Assembly: GCA_002368575.1 (NCBI GenBank)
Contig: DFEA01000004.1
Span: 14,581 to 34,188 of the forward strand
Reading direction: 5' to 3'
DNA from: Lachnospiraceae bacterium UBA3814
GTDB lineage: Bacteria; Bacillota; Clostridia; Lachnospirales; Lachnospiraceae
Length of the DNA: 19,608 nt
The notes under the pieces are model-generated. The model was not told the DNA's origin. It ran no database searches and saw nothing but the letters and a program-made list of their open reading frames with translations. Each line of letters opens with the position of its first letter. Position 1 is the stretch's first letter. Positions 1 through 7,916 of this stretch are shown here, one piece after another. Made by a program: the position numbers and the translations under genes.

Positions 1-1020
1 TTTGAGGATATATTTGAGGATCACAGCGATACAAGGATCTTTGTGGCGACCTTCGCCTCCAATATCGACAGGATAAGACAGATAATAAACACCGCCTATA
101 AATACGGAAGAAAGGTGGCCGTACAGGGCAGGAGTATAGAAAATATAGTAGAAACGGCACAGGAGATAGGATATCTGGATATTCCGGGCAATACACTCAT
201 AGACATAGACCGGATAAAGGACTATCCCGATGAAAAGCTGGTCATAATCACTACGGGTTCACAGGGCGAGACCATGGCGGCTCTTAACCGGATCGCCAAC
301 AAGCAGAACAAGTGGGCCAAGATAAAGCCCGGCGATACCGTTATCTTCAGCTCAAATCCCATACCGGGAAATGAGAAGGCTGTTTCAAAGGTGATAAACG
401 AGCTGACGATTCAGGGAGCGGATGTGATCTATCAGGATGCCCATGTCTCGGGGCATGCCTCCGAGGAGGACATAAAGCTCATATATTCACTGGTAAAGCC
501 CAAATACGCGGTTCCCGTACACGGGGAATACAGGCATTTGAAGGCTCAGGCCTATATTGCCAGGGATATGGGGATACCGAAGGAAAACATTTTCATCCTC
601 CAGGCGGGAGACGTGCTTTCCCTAAGTGAGGAAAGGGCAGAGATCAGCGGTCATGTCCAGACCGGAAGTCTTTTTGTTGACGGGCTCGGTGTAGGAGACG
701 TGGGCAATGCGGTATTGAGAGACCGGCAGATCCTGGCCGAGAACGGAATGGTAATGGTCGTTGCCGCAGTCCTGCAGGGAACGGGAGAGCTGGTTTCCGG
801 ACCCGAGATAATCACACGCGGGTTTATATATGTAAGAGAGTCGGATGAGATAATGACCGAAATGACTGAGGTGGCCGCGGAAACCTTCAGAAAGCTTGAA
901 GAGAAGGGCATATCCGACTGGAATAAAATGAAATCCATGATCAGGGATGAGATGGGGAGCTTTATCTGGGGAAGGATGAAGAGAAGGCCCATGGTCATGT
1001 CTGTATTTATTGAGGTATAG
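1..1020 (+). CDS. rnj: Ribonuclease J, C-terminal part (5' end outside window)
   Basis: Metallo-beta-lactamase/beta-CASP ribonuclease that acts as 5'-3' exonuclease and endonuclease in mRNA decay and RNA maturation. The reading frame is open from base 1, so the gene starts before the window; the GTG at 43 (…IFVATFAS…) is an internal valine, not a start. About 339 residues are present against roughly 550-560 in the family, so the N-terminal lactamase part with most metal ligands is missing here. Visible family motifs are ATFASNIDR near the start, TTGSQGETMAALNR, and the beta-CASP motif VPVHGEYRHLKAQA with its histidines, followed by the C-terminal domain ending in a basic tail. It lies 12 nt before a YlbF-family gene and probably shares its transcript. 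The family call is secure; J1 versus J2 type cannot be told from this part. Confidence 0.95.
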   Translation, partial: FEDIFEDHSDTRIFVATFASNIDRIRQIINTAYKYGRKVAVQGRSIENIVETAQEIGYLDIPGNTLIDIDRIKDYPDEKLVIITTGSQGETMAALNRIANKQNKWAKIKPGDTVIFSSNPIPGNEKAVSKVINELTIQGADVIYQDAHVSGHASEEDIKLIYSLVKPKYAVPVHGEYRHLKAQAYIARDMGIPKENIFILQAGDVLSLSEERAEISGHVQTGSLFVDGLGVGDVGNAVLRDRQILAENGMVMVVAAVLQGTGELVSGPEIITRGFIYVRESDEIMTEMTEVAAETFRKLEEKGISDWNKMKSMIRDEMGSFIWGRMKRRPMVMSVFIEV

Positions 1021-1032
1021 AGAAAAAGGCAA

Positions 1033-1362
1033 ATGGAACAGTCACTTGACAGGGCAGTTGACTCGCTTATAGAGCAGCTTCTGTTGACCACGGAATACAA
1101 AACCTATTTGAGACTGAAGGACAGAGTAGGAAATGACGAGCAGTGTCTTAAGAAGATCAGGCGCTTCAGGGAGCTGTCCTATGAGCTGCAAAACCTGACG
1201 GATGAGCAGCGGGTAAGGGAAGCCGCAAGGATCGAGGCTGAGAGCGACGCTCTCTGCAGCGACCCGAGAGTTATGGATTTCATGCAGGCTGAACTGGATC
1301 TGGTCAGACTGTACCAGGATATTATAAGCAGGATAATCAAGGAGATCGATTTAGAGGAGTGA
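1033..1362 (+). CDS. YlbF/YmcA family protein
   Basis: Small, highly charged, predicted all-helical protein of 109 residues that fits the Com_YlbF family (YlbF and YmcA). In Bacillus subtilis YlbF, YmcA and YaaT form the Y-complex that directs RNase Y-dependent mRNA maturation. Support comes from the length, the helical heptad-like pattern and the family-like segment with paired leucines and SYELQNL near the middle. The ATG at 1033 lies 12 nt after the RNase J stop, and only a weak ribosome binding site (AAAAAGG) precedes it, so coupling to rnj is likely. Its position beside a ribonuclease gene fits a role in RNA turnover, which is inference. It overlaps the next gene's ribosome binding site. 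Confidence 0.8.
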   Translation: MEQSLDRAVDSLIEQLLLTTEYKTYLRLKDRVGNDEQCLKKIRRFRELSYELQNLTDEQRVREAARIEAESDALCSDPRVMDFMQAELDLVRLYQDIISRIIKEIDLEE

Positions 1363-1364
1363 TT

Positions 1365-1907
1365 ATGAATATAAGACAAATGGCGCTTTCCCTCGCAAGC
1401 CTTGTGATCAGGGTAGCGCTTGTTATAATTATTGTCTTTGCCATAATCCGGCTCGGAAGGCAGGCCTATGATTTCGGATACATGCTTTTTACCGAGGAGG
1501 CTGTGGATGAACCGCCCGGCAGAGATATAGTTGTATCCGTAAAACCTGACGAGAGTACAATTGACCTGGCCAAAACTCTTGAGGAGAAGGGGCTTACCGC
1601 GGACTGGAAGCTTTTCGTGCTCCAGTCAAAGCTTTCCGAATACAAGGATCCCGTCGTCCCGGGGACCTATACCCTGAACACCTCAATGAATGTGGACTCG
1701 ATGCTTATGGTACTTGAGAATATCGAGCCCGAAGAGCCGATCGAGGACATGGGAGAGGCTGATGAGCTGACGGAGAGACCGCTTAATGATCTTGGCAGCT
1801 CGGGAAGCGATGAGAATTTTGATATCTACGGCTATAACGGAAACGGAACCGAGGGAGAGGTAATAGAGCCGGAGATAGTTGAGGATGTGGAACCGGAGGG
1901 CGAGTAA
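1365..1907 (+). CDS. Short MltG-like membrane protein lacking the catalytic domain
   Basis: Protein of about 180 residues with one N-terminal membrane segment (about residues 10-28, rich in V, I, L), then a segment around residues 50-110 resembling the LysM-like subdomain before the catalytic part of MltG/YceG endolytic transglycosylases: repeated 'VSVKPDESTIDLAKTLEEKG' and 'YKDPVVPGTYTLNTSMNVDS'. Full MltG is about 340-400 residues. Here the protein ends in an acidic, low-complexity tail rich in E, D, P and G, and the region that would carry the catalytic glutamate is absent. The ATG at 1365 is chosen because GAGGAG ends 5 nt before it; the GTG at 1359 overlaps that ribosome binding site. 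The place just before trmR matches mltG (yrrL) in Bacillus, so it is probably a shortened relative with a non-enzymatic role or a degenerated gene. Confidence 0.7.
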   Translation: MNIRQMALSLASLVIRVALVIIIVFAIIRLGRQAYDFGYMLFTEEAVDEPPGRDIVVSVKPDESTIDLAKTLEEKGLTADWKLFVLQSKLSEYKDPVVPGTYTLNTSMNVDSMLMVLENIEPEEPIEDMGEADELTERPLNDLGSSGSDENFDIYGYNGNGTEGEVIEPEIVEDVEPEGE

Positions 1908-2579
1908 TTGGATGAGGAAAGAACGGACAGCTTCATCCGCTCCCTTGAACGGGGGAATACAGCTTTTCTGAACGAGCTTGAGGAGCGGGCAAGGCGTGAG
2001 AGCATTCCCGTGATACGGCCCGCGGCACAGAATCTTCTCAGGCTCTTTCTTGAGCTTAAGAAGCCGGATAATATTCTGGAGGTAGGCAGCGCCGTTGGCT
2101 TTTCGGCAGTGCTCATGGCTGAGTACTCGGGAGAGTCCACGCATATCACTACGATAGAAAAGTATGAGCCAAGGCTTAAGGCACTTCATGAGAATATAGC
2201 CGCCTCCGGGTTTTCCGACAGGATAACGGTCATAGAGGGAGACGCGGCGGTGATACTCGGTGAGCTTAAGGAGCAGGGAAGGCACTATGAGCTTATATTC
2301 ATGGATGCGGCCAAGGCTCAGTACATCAATTTCCTTCCCTGCGTAAGAGACCTTCTCTCAAACGGGGGAGTACTGATCTCGGATAACGTGCTTCAGGACG
2401 GGGCCATTCTGGAATCCAGGTTTGCGGTGGAAAGAAGAGACCGCACGATCCATTCCAGAATGAGAGAGTACCTTTATGAGCTTACTCACAGCAATGATCT
2501 CGTTACGAGTATCCTTCCGGTGGCGGACGGCATAACGGTAAGTGTTAAAAGAGGAAAAATTATTGGGAAGACCGGTTGA
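1908..2579 (+). CDS. trmR: tRNA 5-hydroxyuridine methyltransferase TrmR-like (O-methyltransferase family 3)
   Basis: Class I SAM-dependent O-methyltransferase of 223 residues, the usual family length. Visible are the SAM-binding motif ILEVGSAVGFSAVLMA (about 56-71), the acidic residue after the next strand (TTIEKYEP), IEGDA (109-113), the metal-binding FMDAAKAQY (131-139) and ISDNVLQDG (157-165). In Bacillus TrmR (YrrM) methylates 5-hydroxyuridine at tRNA position 34 to give 5-methoxyuridine. The TrmR assignment, rather than a small-molecule O-methyltransferase, rests on context: it follows an mltG-like gene and overlaps a U32 gene, as in the yrrL-yrrM-yrrN-yrrO order. The start is the TTG directly after the upstream TAA, with GGAGG 9 nt before it. 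No ATG lies near a sensible alternative position. Confidence 0.82.
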   Translation: MDEERTDSFIRSLERGNTAFLNELEERARRESIPVIRPAAQNLLRLFLELKKPDNILEVGSAVGFSAVLMAEYSGESTHITTIEKYEPRLKALHENIAASGFSDRITVIEGDAAVILGELKEQGRHYELIFMDAAKAQYINFLPCVRDLLSNGGVLISDNVLQDGAILESRFAVERRDRTIHSRMREYLYELTHSNDLVTSILPVADGITVSVKRGKIIGKTG

Positions 2580-3822
2580 GCTTTTGGTGCCGGCAGGAAG
2601 TCCTGAGGTCTTAAGGATCGCCGTGCTTTACGGCGCCGATGCCGTATACATCGGAGGCGAGGCCTTCAGTCTTCGTGCAAAGGCTAAAAATTTTTCTACA
2701 GAGGAAATGGAGGCGGGAATCAGATTTGCCCATGATCACGGGGTAAAGGTTTATGTGACCGCCAATATTTTCGCTCATAACGCAGATCTTAAGGAGGCCG
2801 GGGACTATTTTGAGGAGCTTGAAGGGCTGCGCCCTGACGCGGTGATCATTTCGGATCCCGGTATGGTCTCGCTTTTCAGGGAGAAATGCCCGGGGATCGA
2901 CCTTCATATAAGCACCCAGGCAAACAACACCAATTATCTTACCTTCAGATTCTGGCACGGGCAGGGGGCTAAGAGGGTGGTCAGCGCAAGAGAGCTGTCG
3001 CTTTCGGAGCTTAAGGAGATCAGGGAGAATATTCCCGGGGATATGGAGATCGAAACCTTTGTTCACGGCTCCATGTGTATCGCCTATTCGGGCAGGTGCC
3101 TCATGAGCAGCTTCCTGACTTCAAGGAGCGCCAACCGCGGAGAATGTACGCATCCCTGCCGGTGGAAGTATTCTGTGGTCGAGGAGACGAGGCCGTCAGA
3201 ATATATGCCGGTATTTGAGAATGAAAGGGGCACCTTCATCTTTAATTCCAGGGATCTCTGTATGATAGAGCATATTCCGGAGCTTATGGAGGCGGGAATA
3301 GACAGCTTTAAGATCGAAGGAAGGATGAAGACCGCTCTTTATGTGGCCGTAACGGCAAGGACCTACAGAAAGGCCATTGATGACTATCTCACATCGCCGG
3401 CTCTCTATAAGGAGAACATGGGCTGGTATGTTGATGAGATATCAAAATGTGCCTGCAGGAGCTATACAACGGGCTTTTTCTTCGGAAAACCTGATGCCCG
3501 CAGCTTTGAGGACGGTACCTATATAAGCGGGTATGTTTTCCTCGGGGTCGTTTCAGAGAAGGATGGAAAAAGGGCGGTCATAGAGCAGAAGAACAGATTT
3601 TTTAAGGGAGACCGGATCGAGATAATGAAGCCTGACGGCCGAAATATCGAAGCCAGAGTACTTTCCATAACGGATGAGGAGGGAAATTTAATGGAATCGG
3701 CCCCTCACCCGAAGCAGAAGCTGTTTCTGGAGCTTGACAGGGATTGTGAGGTCTTCGATATACTTAGGATGTCAAAGCGGCAGGAGGAACTGTCCGGAAC
3801 GGGATCCGGGAGAGAAAAATGA
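2563..3822 (+). CDS. trhP: U32 family protein, TrhP-like tRNA uridine hydroxylase
   Basis: Peptidase-U32-family protein of about 419 residues. Despite the name, close members (Escherichia coli TrhP/YegQ, Bacillus YrrN/YrrO) hydroxylate tRNA U34 using a prephenate-dependent route. The family signature is clear: FVHGSMCIAYSGRC followed by GECTHPC, giving cysteines at about 172, 179, 195 and 199 that would hold an iron-sulfur cluster. Other marks are the N-terminal ELLVPAGSPEVL barrel start, NSRDLCMIEHIPEL, FKIEGRMK, and the C-terminal CRSYTTGFFFG. The TTG at 2563 is preferred because AGAGGA ends 7 nt before it and family proteins start shortly before 'ELLxPAG'; the GTG at 2542 has no such site. 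The gene overlaps trmR by 17 nt, which supports a joint role in making 5-methoxyuridine. Confidence 0.85.
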   Translation: MGRPVELLVPAGSPEVLRIAVLYGADAVYIGGEAFSLRAKAKNFSTEEMEAGIRFAHDHGVKVYVTANIFAHNADLKEAGDYFEELEGLRPDAVIISDPGMVSLFREKCPGIDLHISTQANNTNYLTFRFWHGQGAKRVVSARELSLSELKEIRENIPGDMEIETFVHGSMCIAYSGRCLMSSFLTSRSANRGECTHPCRWKYSVVEETRPSEYMPVFENERGTFIFNSRDLCMIEHIPELMEAGIDSFKIEGRMKTALYVAVTARTYRKAIDDYLTSPALYKENMGWYVDEISKCACRSYTTGFFFGKPDARSFEDGTYISGYVFLGVVSEKDGKRAVIEQKNRFFKGDRIEIMKPDGRNIEARVLSITDEEGNLMESAPHPKQKLFLELDRDCEVFDILRMSKRQEELSGTGSGREK

Positions 3823-4757
3823 GTCTTATATCCGTTATTGTTCCCTGTTTTAACGAGGAGCAGGCGATTCCGATATTTTATAAGGAAATAACAGAAACAG
3901 CTGCCGGGTTTAAGAAGGAGTTCCCTGAGACGGAATTCGAATATATATTTATAGACGACGGGTCTGAGGACAGGACTCTCCCGATTCTTAAGGAGCTGAG
4001 GGAGAGGGACGAAAGAGTCCGTTTCATTTCCTTTTCGAGGAACTTCGGCAAGGAGGCCGGTATATTTGCCGGGCTTGAGCATGCCAAAGGAGATTACACG
4101 GTAATAATGGACGTGGATCTGCAGGACCCACCGTCGCTCCTTCCCGACATGTACAGGGCAGTAACGAGGGAGGGCTATGATTCGGCGGCTACCAGAAGGG
4201 TAAGCAGAGAAGGCGAGCCCGTGATCCGGTCCTTCTTTGCGAGGCTGTTTTACAGGATAATAAACCGGCTTTCAAAAACGGAGATCGTGGACGGGGCCAG
4301 GGATTACAGGATCATGTCGCGGAGGATGGTAAACGCGATCCTTTCAATGAGGGAATATAACCGCTTTACCAAGGGGATCTACGGCTGGGTAGGCTTTAAG
4401 ACGAAGTGGTTCGAATATAAAAATGTAGAGAGGGTCGCGGGTGAGACCAAGTGGTCCTTCTGGAAGCTCCTTCTGTATTCGATCGAGGGAATAGTGGCCT
4501 TTTCCACGGCACCGTTAGCCTTTGCGGCCCTTTTGGGGATCATTTTTACTCTGGTTGCCTTTGTCATGATCGTTGTGATCATAATAAAGACCATGGTGTA
4601 CGGAGATCCTACGAGCGGATGGCCGTCGATGATCTGTACCATCGTCTTCATCGGCGGGATACAGCTCTTCTGTATGGGCGTTATCGGAGAATATCTGGCA
4701 AAGACATATATGGAGTCAAAGAGACGTCCTGTATATATAGTCAAGGAAGAATCCTGA
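3819..4757 (+). CDS. Membrane-anchored GT2 glycosyltransferase (DPM1/GtrB-like)
   Basis: Family 2 glycosyltransferase of 312 residues. The GT-A domain shows VIVPCFNEE (7-15), IDDGSEDRT (45-53), SRNFGKEAGIFAGL, MDVDLQDP (97-104, with the DxD metal/nucleotide-sugar motif) and GARDYRIMSR. Two membrane segments follow at about 235-257 and 266-290, as in GtrB, YkcC and dolichyl/undecaprenyl-phosphate sugar transferases, so it probably loads a sugar onto undecaprenyl phosphate at the inner membrane face. The ATG overlaps the upstream stop by 4 nt with a GGGAGAG site before it, so it is translated with the tRNA-modification genes. A 10-bp hairpin starts at its stop codon. The donor sugar and acceptor cannot be read from sequence. 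Confidence 0.92.
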   Translation: MSLISVIVPCFNEEQAIPIFYKEITETAAGFKKEFPETEFEYIFIDDGSEDRTLPILKELRERDERVRFISFSRNFGKEAGIFAGLEHAKGDYTVIMDVDLQDPPSLLPDMYRAVTREGYDSAATRRVSREGEPVIRSFFARLFYRIINRLSKTEIVDGARDYRIMSRRMVNAILSMREYNRFTKGIYGWVGFKTKWFEYKNVERVAGETKWSFWKLLLYSIEGIVAFSTAPLAFAALLGIIFTLVAFVMIVVIIIKTMVYGDPTSGWPSMICTIVFIGGIQLFCMGVIGEYLAKTYMESKRRPVYIVKEES

Positions 4758-4778
4758 AGGTTTGAAAACAGACCTTCA
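4755..4778 (+). other. Stem-loop at the end of the first GT2 gene
   Basis: TGAAGGT (4755-4761) pairs with ACCTTCA (4772-4778). Three inner pairs (T-G, T-A, G-C) extend the stem to 10 bp and close an AAAA tetraloop. The stop codon forms the left foot. No T-run follows, so it is not a standard intrinsic terminator; it may slow decay or mark a processing site. Confidence 0.6.
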
Positions 4779-4793
4779 AGCTTGATTGGCGGA

Positions 4794-4830
4794 TCAGATA
4801 CGAGCCCGGGTAAACCCGGTGCGTGCCTGA
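4794..4830 (+). other. Second, imperfect stem-loop before the next GT2 gene
   Basis: TCAG (4794-4797) pairs with CTGA (4827-4830), and inner blocks TACG/CGTG (one wobble) and a GC-rich CC-GGG/CCC-GG stem close on a TAAA loop at 4811-4814. Two mismatches and one bulge interrupt it. It ends 16 nt before the ATG at 4847. Together with the preceding hairpin it fills most of the 89-nt gap, the only sizeable gap in this otherwise overlapping gene string. Confidence 0.45.
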
Positions 4831-4846
4831 CCCTGGTGAACAGAAT

Positions 4847-5839
4847 ATGAAGCTTATAATACAGATCCCCTGCCTTAACGAGGCTGAGACGCTTGAGATC
4901 GCGTTAAATGCTCTTCCGAAGGCCATAGAAGGGATCGACGAAATAGAATATCTTATAATAAACGACGGCAGCGTTGACAACACCGTAGAGGTCGCGAGAA
5001 ACTGGGGCGTCGATCATATCGTAAGCTTTAAGAGGAACAAGGGGCTGGCAAAGGGCTTCATGGCCGGAATAGATGCCTGTCTCAGGAACGGAGCGGATAT
5101 CATCGTGAATACCGATGCGGATAACCAGTACTGCGGAGATGATATTGAGAAGCTTGTAAGGCCTATCCTTGACGGGACCGCAGAGATCGTGATCGGAGAG
5201 CGCCCGATCGATGATACGGAGCATTTTTCACCGCTTAAGAAAAAGCTTCAGCATCTGGGAAGCTTTGTGGTGAGGGTGGCCTCAAGGACGGATATCCCGG
5301 ATGCTCCCAGCGGTTTTCGCGCGTTTTCCAGGGATGCCGCGATGCACTTAAACGTCATGAACAACTATACCTATACTCTTGAAACCATAGTTCAGGCAGG
5401 AAGGACCAGCATGGCGATCACCTCCGTTCCCGTAAGGACGAACGGTGAGCTCAGAAGCTCAAGGCTCTTCCACAGCATGGGGGGATATATAAAGAGATCG
5501 GTGATAACGATAATCCGGGCCTTTATGATGTACCGTTCACTTACCTTCTTTTCCCTTCTGGGAATGATACCCTTCCTTACAGGTATAGTCATTATGCTCA
5601 GGTTCCTTGTTTATTTCTTTATGGGAGAGGGAACCGGGCATATCCAGTCGCTCATATTCGGGAGCACCTTTATAATGCTCGGCTTCATGACCTTTGTGGT
5701 GGGTCTTCAGGCGGATGTTATCGCAAATAACCGTAAGCTTCTTGAGGACATACAGTACAGAGTGAGAAAAATGGACTATAACGAAGAGCTTTTAAACAGC
5801 CGGACAGAAAGGGATAACAAGGATACAGGCAATGAATAG
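4847..5839 (+). CDS. GT2 glycosyltransferase with C-terminal membrane segments
   Basis: Family 2 glycosyltransferase of 330 residues. The start MKLIIQIPCLNEAETL is the typical N-terminus of this subgroup, so the ATG at 4847 is chosen over the GTG at 4823, which would add eight residues lying in a predicted RNA stem. GT-A motifs are IINDGSVDNT (37-46), FKRNKGLAKGFMAGI, NTDADNQY (88-95, DxD-like) and PSGFRAFSRDA. Residues about 225-290 contain two hydrophobic segments (FFSLLGMIPFLTGIVIMLRF and the stretch around FIMLGFMTFVVGL), so the enzyme is membrane bound, probably acting on a lipid-linked intermediate. It overlaps the next gene by 8 nt. Substrates are unknown. Confidence 0.9.
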   Translation: MKLIIQIPCLNEAETLEIALNALPKAIEGIDEIEYLIINDGSVDNTVEVARNWGVDHIVSFKRNKGLAKGFMAGIDACLRNGADIIVNTDADNQYCGDDIEKLVRPILDGTAEIVIGERPIDDTEHFSPLKKKLQHLGSFVVRVASRTDIPDAPSGFRAFSRDAAMHLNVMNNYTYTLETIVQAGRTSMAITSVPVRTNGELRSSRLFHSMGGYIKRSVITIIRAFMMYRSLTFFSLLGMIPFLTGIVIMLRFLVYFFMGEGTGHIQSLIFGSTFIMLGFMTFVVGLQADVIANNRKLLEDIQYRVRKMDYNEELLNSRTERDNKDTGNE

Positions 5840-6998
5840 AAAAAGGATCGTTCTTATAGGTCCGGTCTATCCCTATAAAGGCGGTATCTCTCATTATACC
5901 GGGCTTTTGTACCGGGCTCTTTCAAAGGAATACGATACCCTGATGGTCTCCTACAGGATGCAGTATCCGAAGCTTCTTTTCAGGCGGGAGCAGCGGGATT
6001 ATAAAAATGATTCCTTCAGGGCGGAGGATACCAGGTATCTCATAAACACCGCGGATCCCATTAATATCCATAGGACAGCGGAATGGATAATAAGCCGTAA
6101 GCCTGATGCGGTGCTCATTCAGTGGTGGCATCCTTATTTTGCCCCCTGCTATACCATCCTTGCCGGAAGGCTTAAAAGAGCCGGGATAAGGATACTCTTT
6201 ACCTGTCATAATGTCTTTCCCCATGAGAGATTCATATTTGATAAATGGCTTACGAAGCTGACCCTTTCCCGGGGGGATGGCTTTATACTCCATTCAAATG
6301 AATCCGTAGGCGAGCTTCTTTCCATAAAACCGGGAGCCCGCTACAGGGTGAATCCCCACCCTACCTATCAGGCCTTTGCCCTGTCAGGTCTGGACAGGGC
6401 AAGCGCTAGAAGGCTCCTGAATACAGGAGATGATGTAAGGACAGCGCTTTTTTTCGGCTTTGTAAGGGAATATAAGGGACTTAAGCATCTTATAAGGGCA
6501 ATTTCCATTCTTAAGGACAGGGGAAGCGCTCTCATGTCCGCTCCTGCCGGAAAGGCTCCGGGCTTTATCCTCTATATCGTGGGCGATTTCGGAAGCAGCC
6601 GGAACAAGGAGGAGTATCTGTCCTTAATAGAGGAATGCGGAGTCGCTCACTTTATAAGTGTCATAGACGGATATGTACCGGACAGGGAGGTCGAAAAATA
6701 CTTTGCCGCCTGTGATGTTGTGGTCCTTCCCTATGAATCCGCTACCCAGAGCGGAATAGTCCAGATAGCCTACGGCTTTTTAAAGCCTGTGATAGCAACC
6801 AGGACCGGCGGGCTTTCGGATGTCGTAGAGGACGGAGTAACGGGACTGCTTGTGGAGCCCTTTGACGATCAGGGTCTTGCAGAGGCGCTTGAGAGGTTTT
6901 TTTCGGGAGATCACGGCAGATATTCCGAAAACATCCGGGCGGATGAATACAGGTTTTCCTGGGAGAGAATGGTCTTAAGCATAGGAGAGCTGTTATGA
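5832..6998 (+). CDS. GT4-type glycosyltransferase (GT-B fold)
   Basis: Retaining glycosyltransferase of 388 residues with the GT-B fold. The N-terminal domain starts with VLIGPVYPYKGGISHYTG, whose glycine-rich loop is typical of GT4 enzymes, and contains QWWHPYFAP and FTCHNVFPHE. The C-terminal domain has FFGFVREYKGLKHLI, the strand with IDGYVPDREVEKYFAACDVVVLPY, and the donor-binding segment TQSGIVQIAYGFLKPVIATR then TGGLSDVVEDGVTGLLVEP. In place of the usual E-x7-E, the motif has Gln-Ser-Gly, a variant seen in part of the family. No membrane segment or signal peptide is visible, so it works in the cytoplasm, perhaps peripherally. The ATG overlaps the upstream stop by 8 nt, with AAGGA 8 nt before it. 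Confidence 0.9.
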   Translation: MNRKRIVLIGPVYPYKGGISHYTGLLYRALSKEYDTLMVSYRMQYPKLLFRREQRDYKNDSFRAEDTRYLINTADPINIHRTAEWIISRKPDAVLIQWWHPYFAPCYTILAGRLKRAGIRILFTCHNVFPHERFIFDKWLTKLTLSRGDGFILHSNESVGELLSIKPGARYRVNPHPTYQAFALSGLDRASARRLLNTGDDVRTALFFGFVREYKGLKHLIRAISILKDRGSALMSAPAGKAPGFILYIVGDFGSSRNKEEYLSLIEECGVAHFISVIDGYVPDREVEKYFAACDVVVLPYESATQSGIVQIAYGFLKPVIATRTGGLSDVVEDGVTGLLVEPFDDQGLAEALERFFSGDHGRYSENIRADEYRFSWERMVLSIGELL

Positions 6999-7888
6999 AG
7001 GATAATAATATCGGGGTCAGTAATGATAATGTCGATGAGGCAAGGCAGAAGTGCCCTCCCGTGCTGTCTATCATAACCGTATGCAGAAACGCGGGACAGA
7101 AGGCCTTAACGCGGACCATGGAATCAGTCCTCGCCCAGGAGTATAAGGACTTTGAATATATAATAAAGGACGGGGGATCCACGGACGAGACCTTTGAGAC
7201 CGCAGCTTCCTATGAGGAACGCTTTGCCCTGGCAGGCATAACCCTTAAGCTCGTATCCGAAAAGGATGACGGGATCTATGATGCCATGAACAGGGCGGTC
7301 CGCATGTCAAGGGGAAAATGGGTAAATTTTATGAACGCGGGAGACTGCTTCTACAATAAGACCGTGCTTGCTGATATCTTCAAGAGGAGCAATTATGTAA
7401 ATGACGGGATCCTTTATGGTGACGCGATAGAATATGAGTACGGGCATTATTATAAATTCAGGAAGTCCTTCAGGGACATAGAGTCCACCATGCCCTTTTC
7501 ACATCAGTCCGCCTTTGTAAACAGGGAGCTCATGATAAGATACCCCTTTAAAACGGAATACCGGATCGGCGCGGATTATGATTTCCTGCTTTCGATGTAT
7601 GAAAAGGGGTATCATTTCAGAGACACCGGCGTCGTCGTATGCATCATTTCCAAGGACGGAGTATCCTCCGTAAAGCTTTACGATACATTCTACGAGACCC
7701 TTAAGATCAGAGAGTCGCACGGAGTACAGCTGCCGACGGAAAGGGAGATAAAAAGGAGCCTTAAGGTGCATGAGCTCAAGCAGTATGTTTCCGATCATTT
7801 TCCGGTCTTCATAAAGAAGCAGATCCGCAGGATACAGTGGGCCGTAAGGGGACAGAATACGACGGTTGAGCTGCCGGACTGGGTATAG
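6995..7888 (+). CDS. GT2 glycosyltransferase (WcaE-like subgroup)
   Basis: Soluble family 2 glycosyltransferase of 297 residues. Motifs are LSIITVCRNAG (24-34), IIKDGGSTDET (56-66), SEKDDGIYDAMNRAV (88-102) and FMNAGDCFY (112-120), the last holding the metal-binding NAGD typical of colanic-acid-type transferases. The middle part SHQSAFVNRELM and RIGADYDFLL also fits this subgroup. The C-terminus is basic (IKKQIRRIQWAVRG) and may touch the membrane. It is the last gene of the forward glycan string; its start overlaps the upstream stop by 4 nt (ATGA) with AGGAG before it, and it ends 12 nt from the convergent deacetylase gene. Confidence 0.9.
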   Translation: MKDNNIGVSNDNVDEARQKCPPVLSIITVCRNAGQKALTRTMESVLAQEYKDFEYIIKDGGSTDETFETAASYEERFALAGITLKLVSEKDDGIYDAMNRAVRMSRGKWVNFMNAGDCFYNKTVLADIFKRSNYVNDGILYGDAIEYEYGHYYKFRKSFRDIESTMPFSHQSAFVNRELMIRYPFKTEYRIGADYDFLLSMYEKGYHFRDTGVVVCIISKDGVSSVKLYDTFYETLKIRESHGVQLPTEREIKRSLKVHELKQYVSDHFPVFIKKQIRRIQWAVRGQNTTVELPDWV

Positions 7889-7892
7889 CTCC

Positions 7893-7916
7893 AAGGGCCT
7901 TTAAAACAGTGCCCTT
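7893..7916. other. Inverted repeat between convergent genes, possible weak bidirectional stop
   Basis: AAGGGC (7893-7898) and GCCCTT (7911-7916) pair around a 12-nt loop in the 12-nt space and the end of the reverse gene. Neither strand has a T-run after the stem, so termination is only suggested by the position between two convergent operons. Confidence 0.3.
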
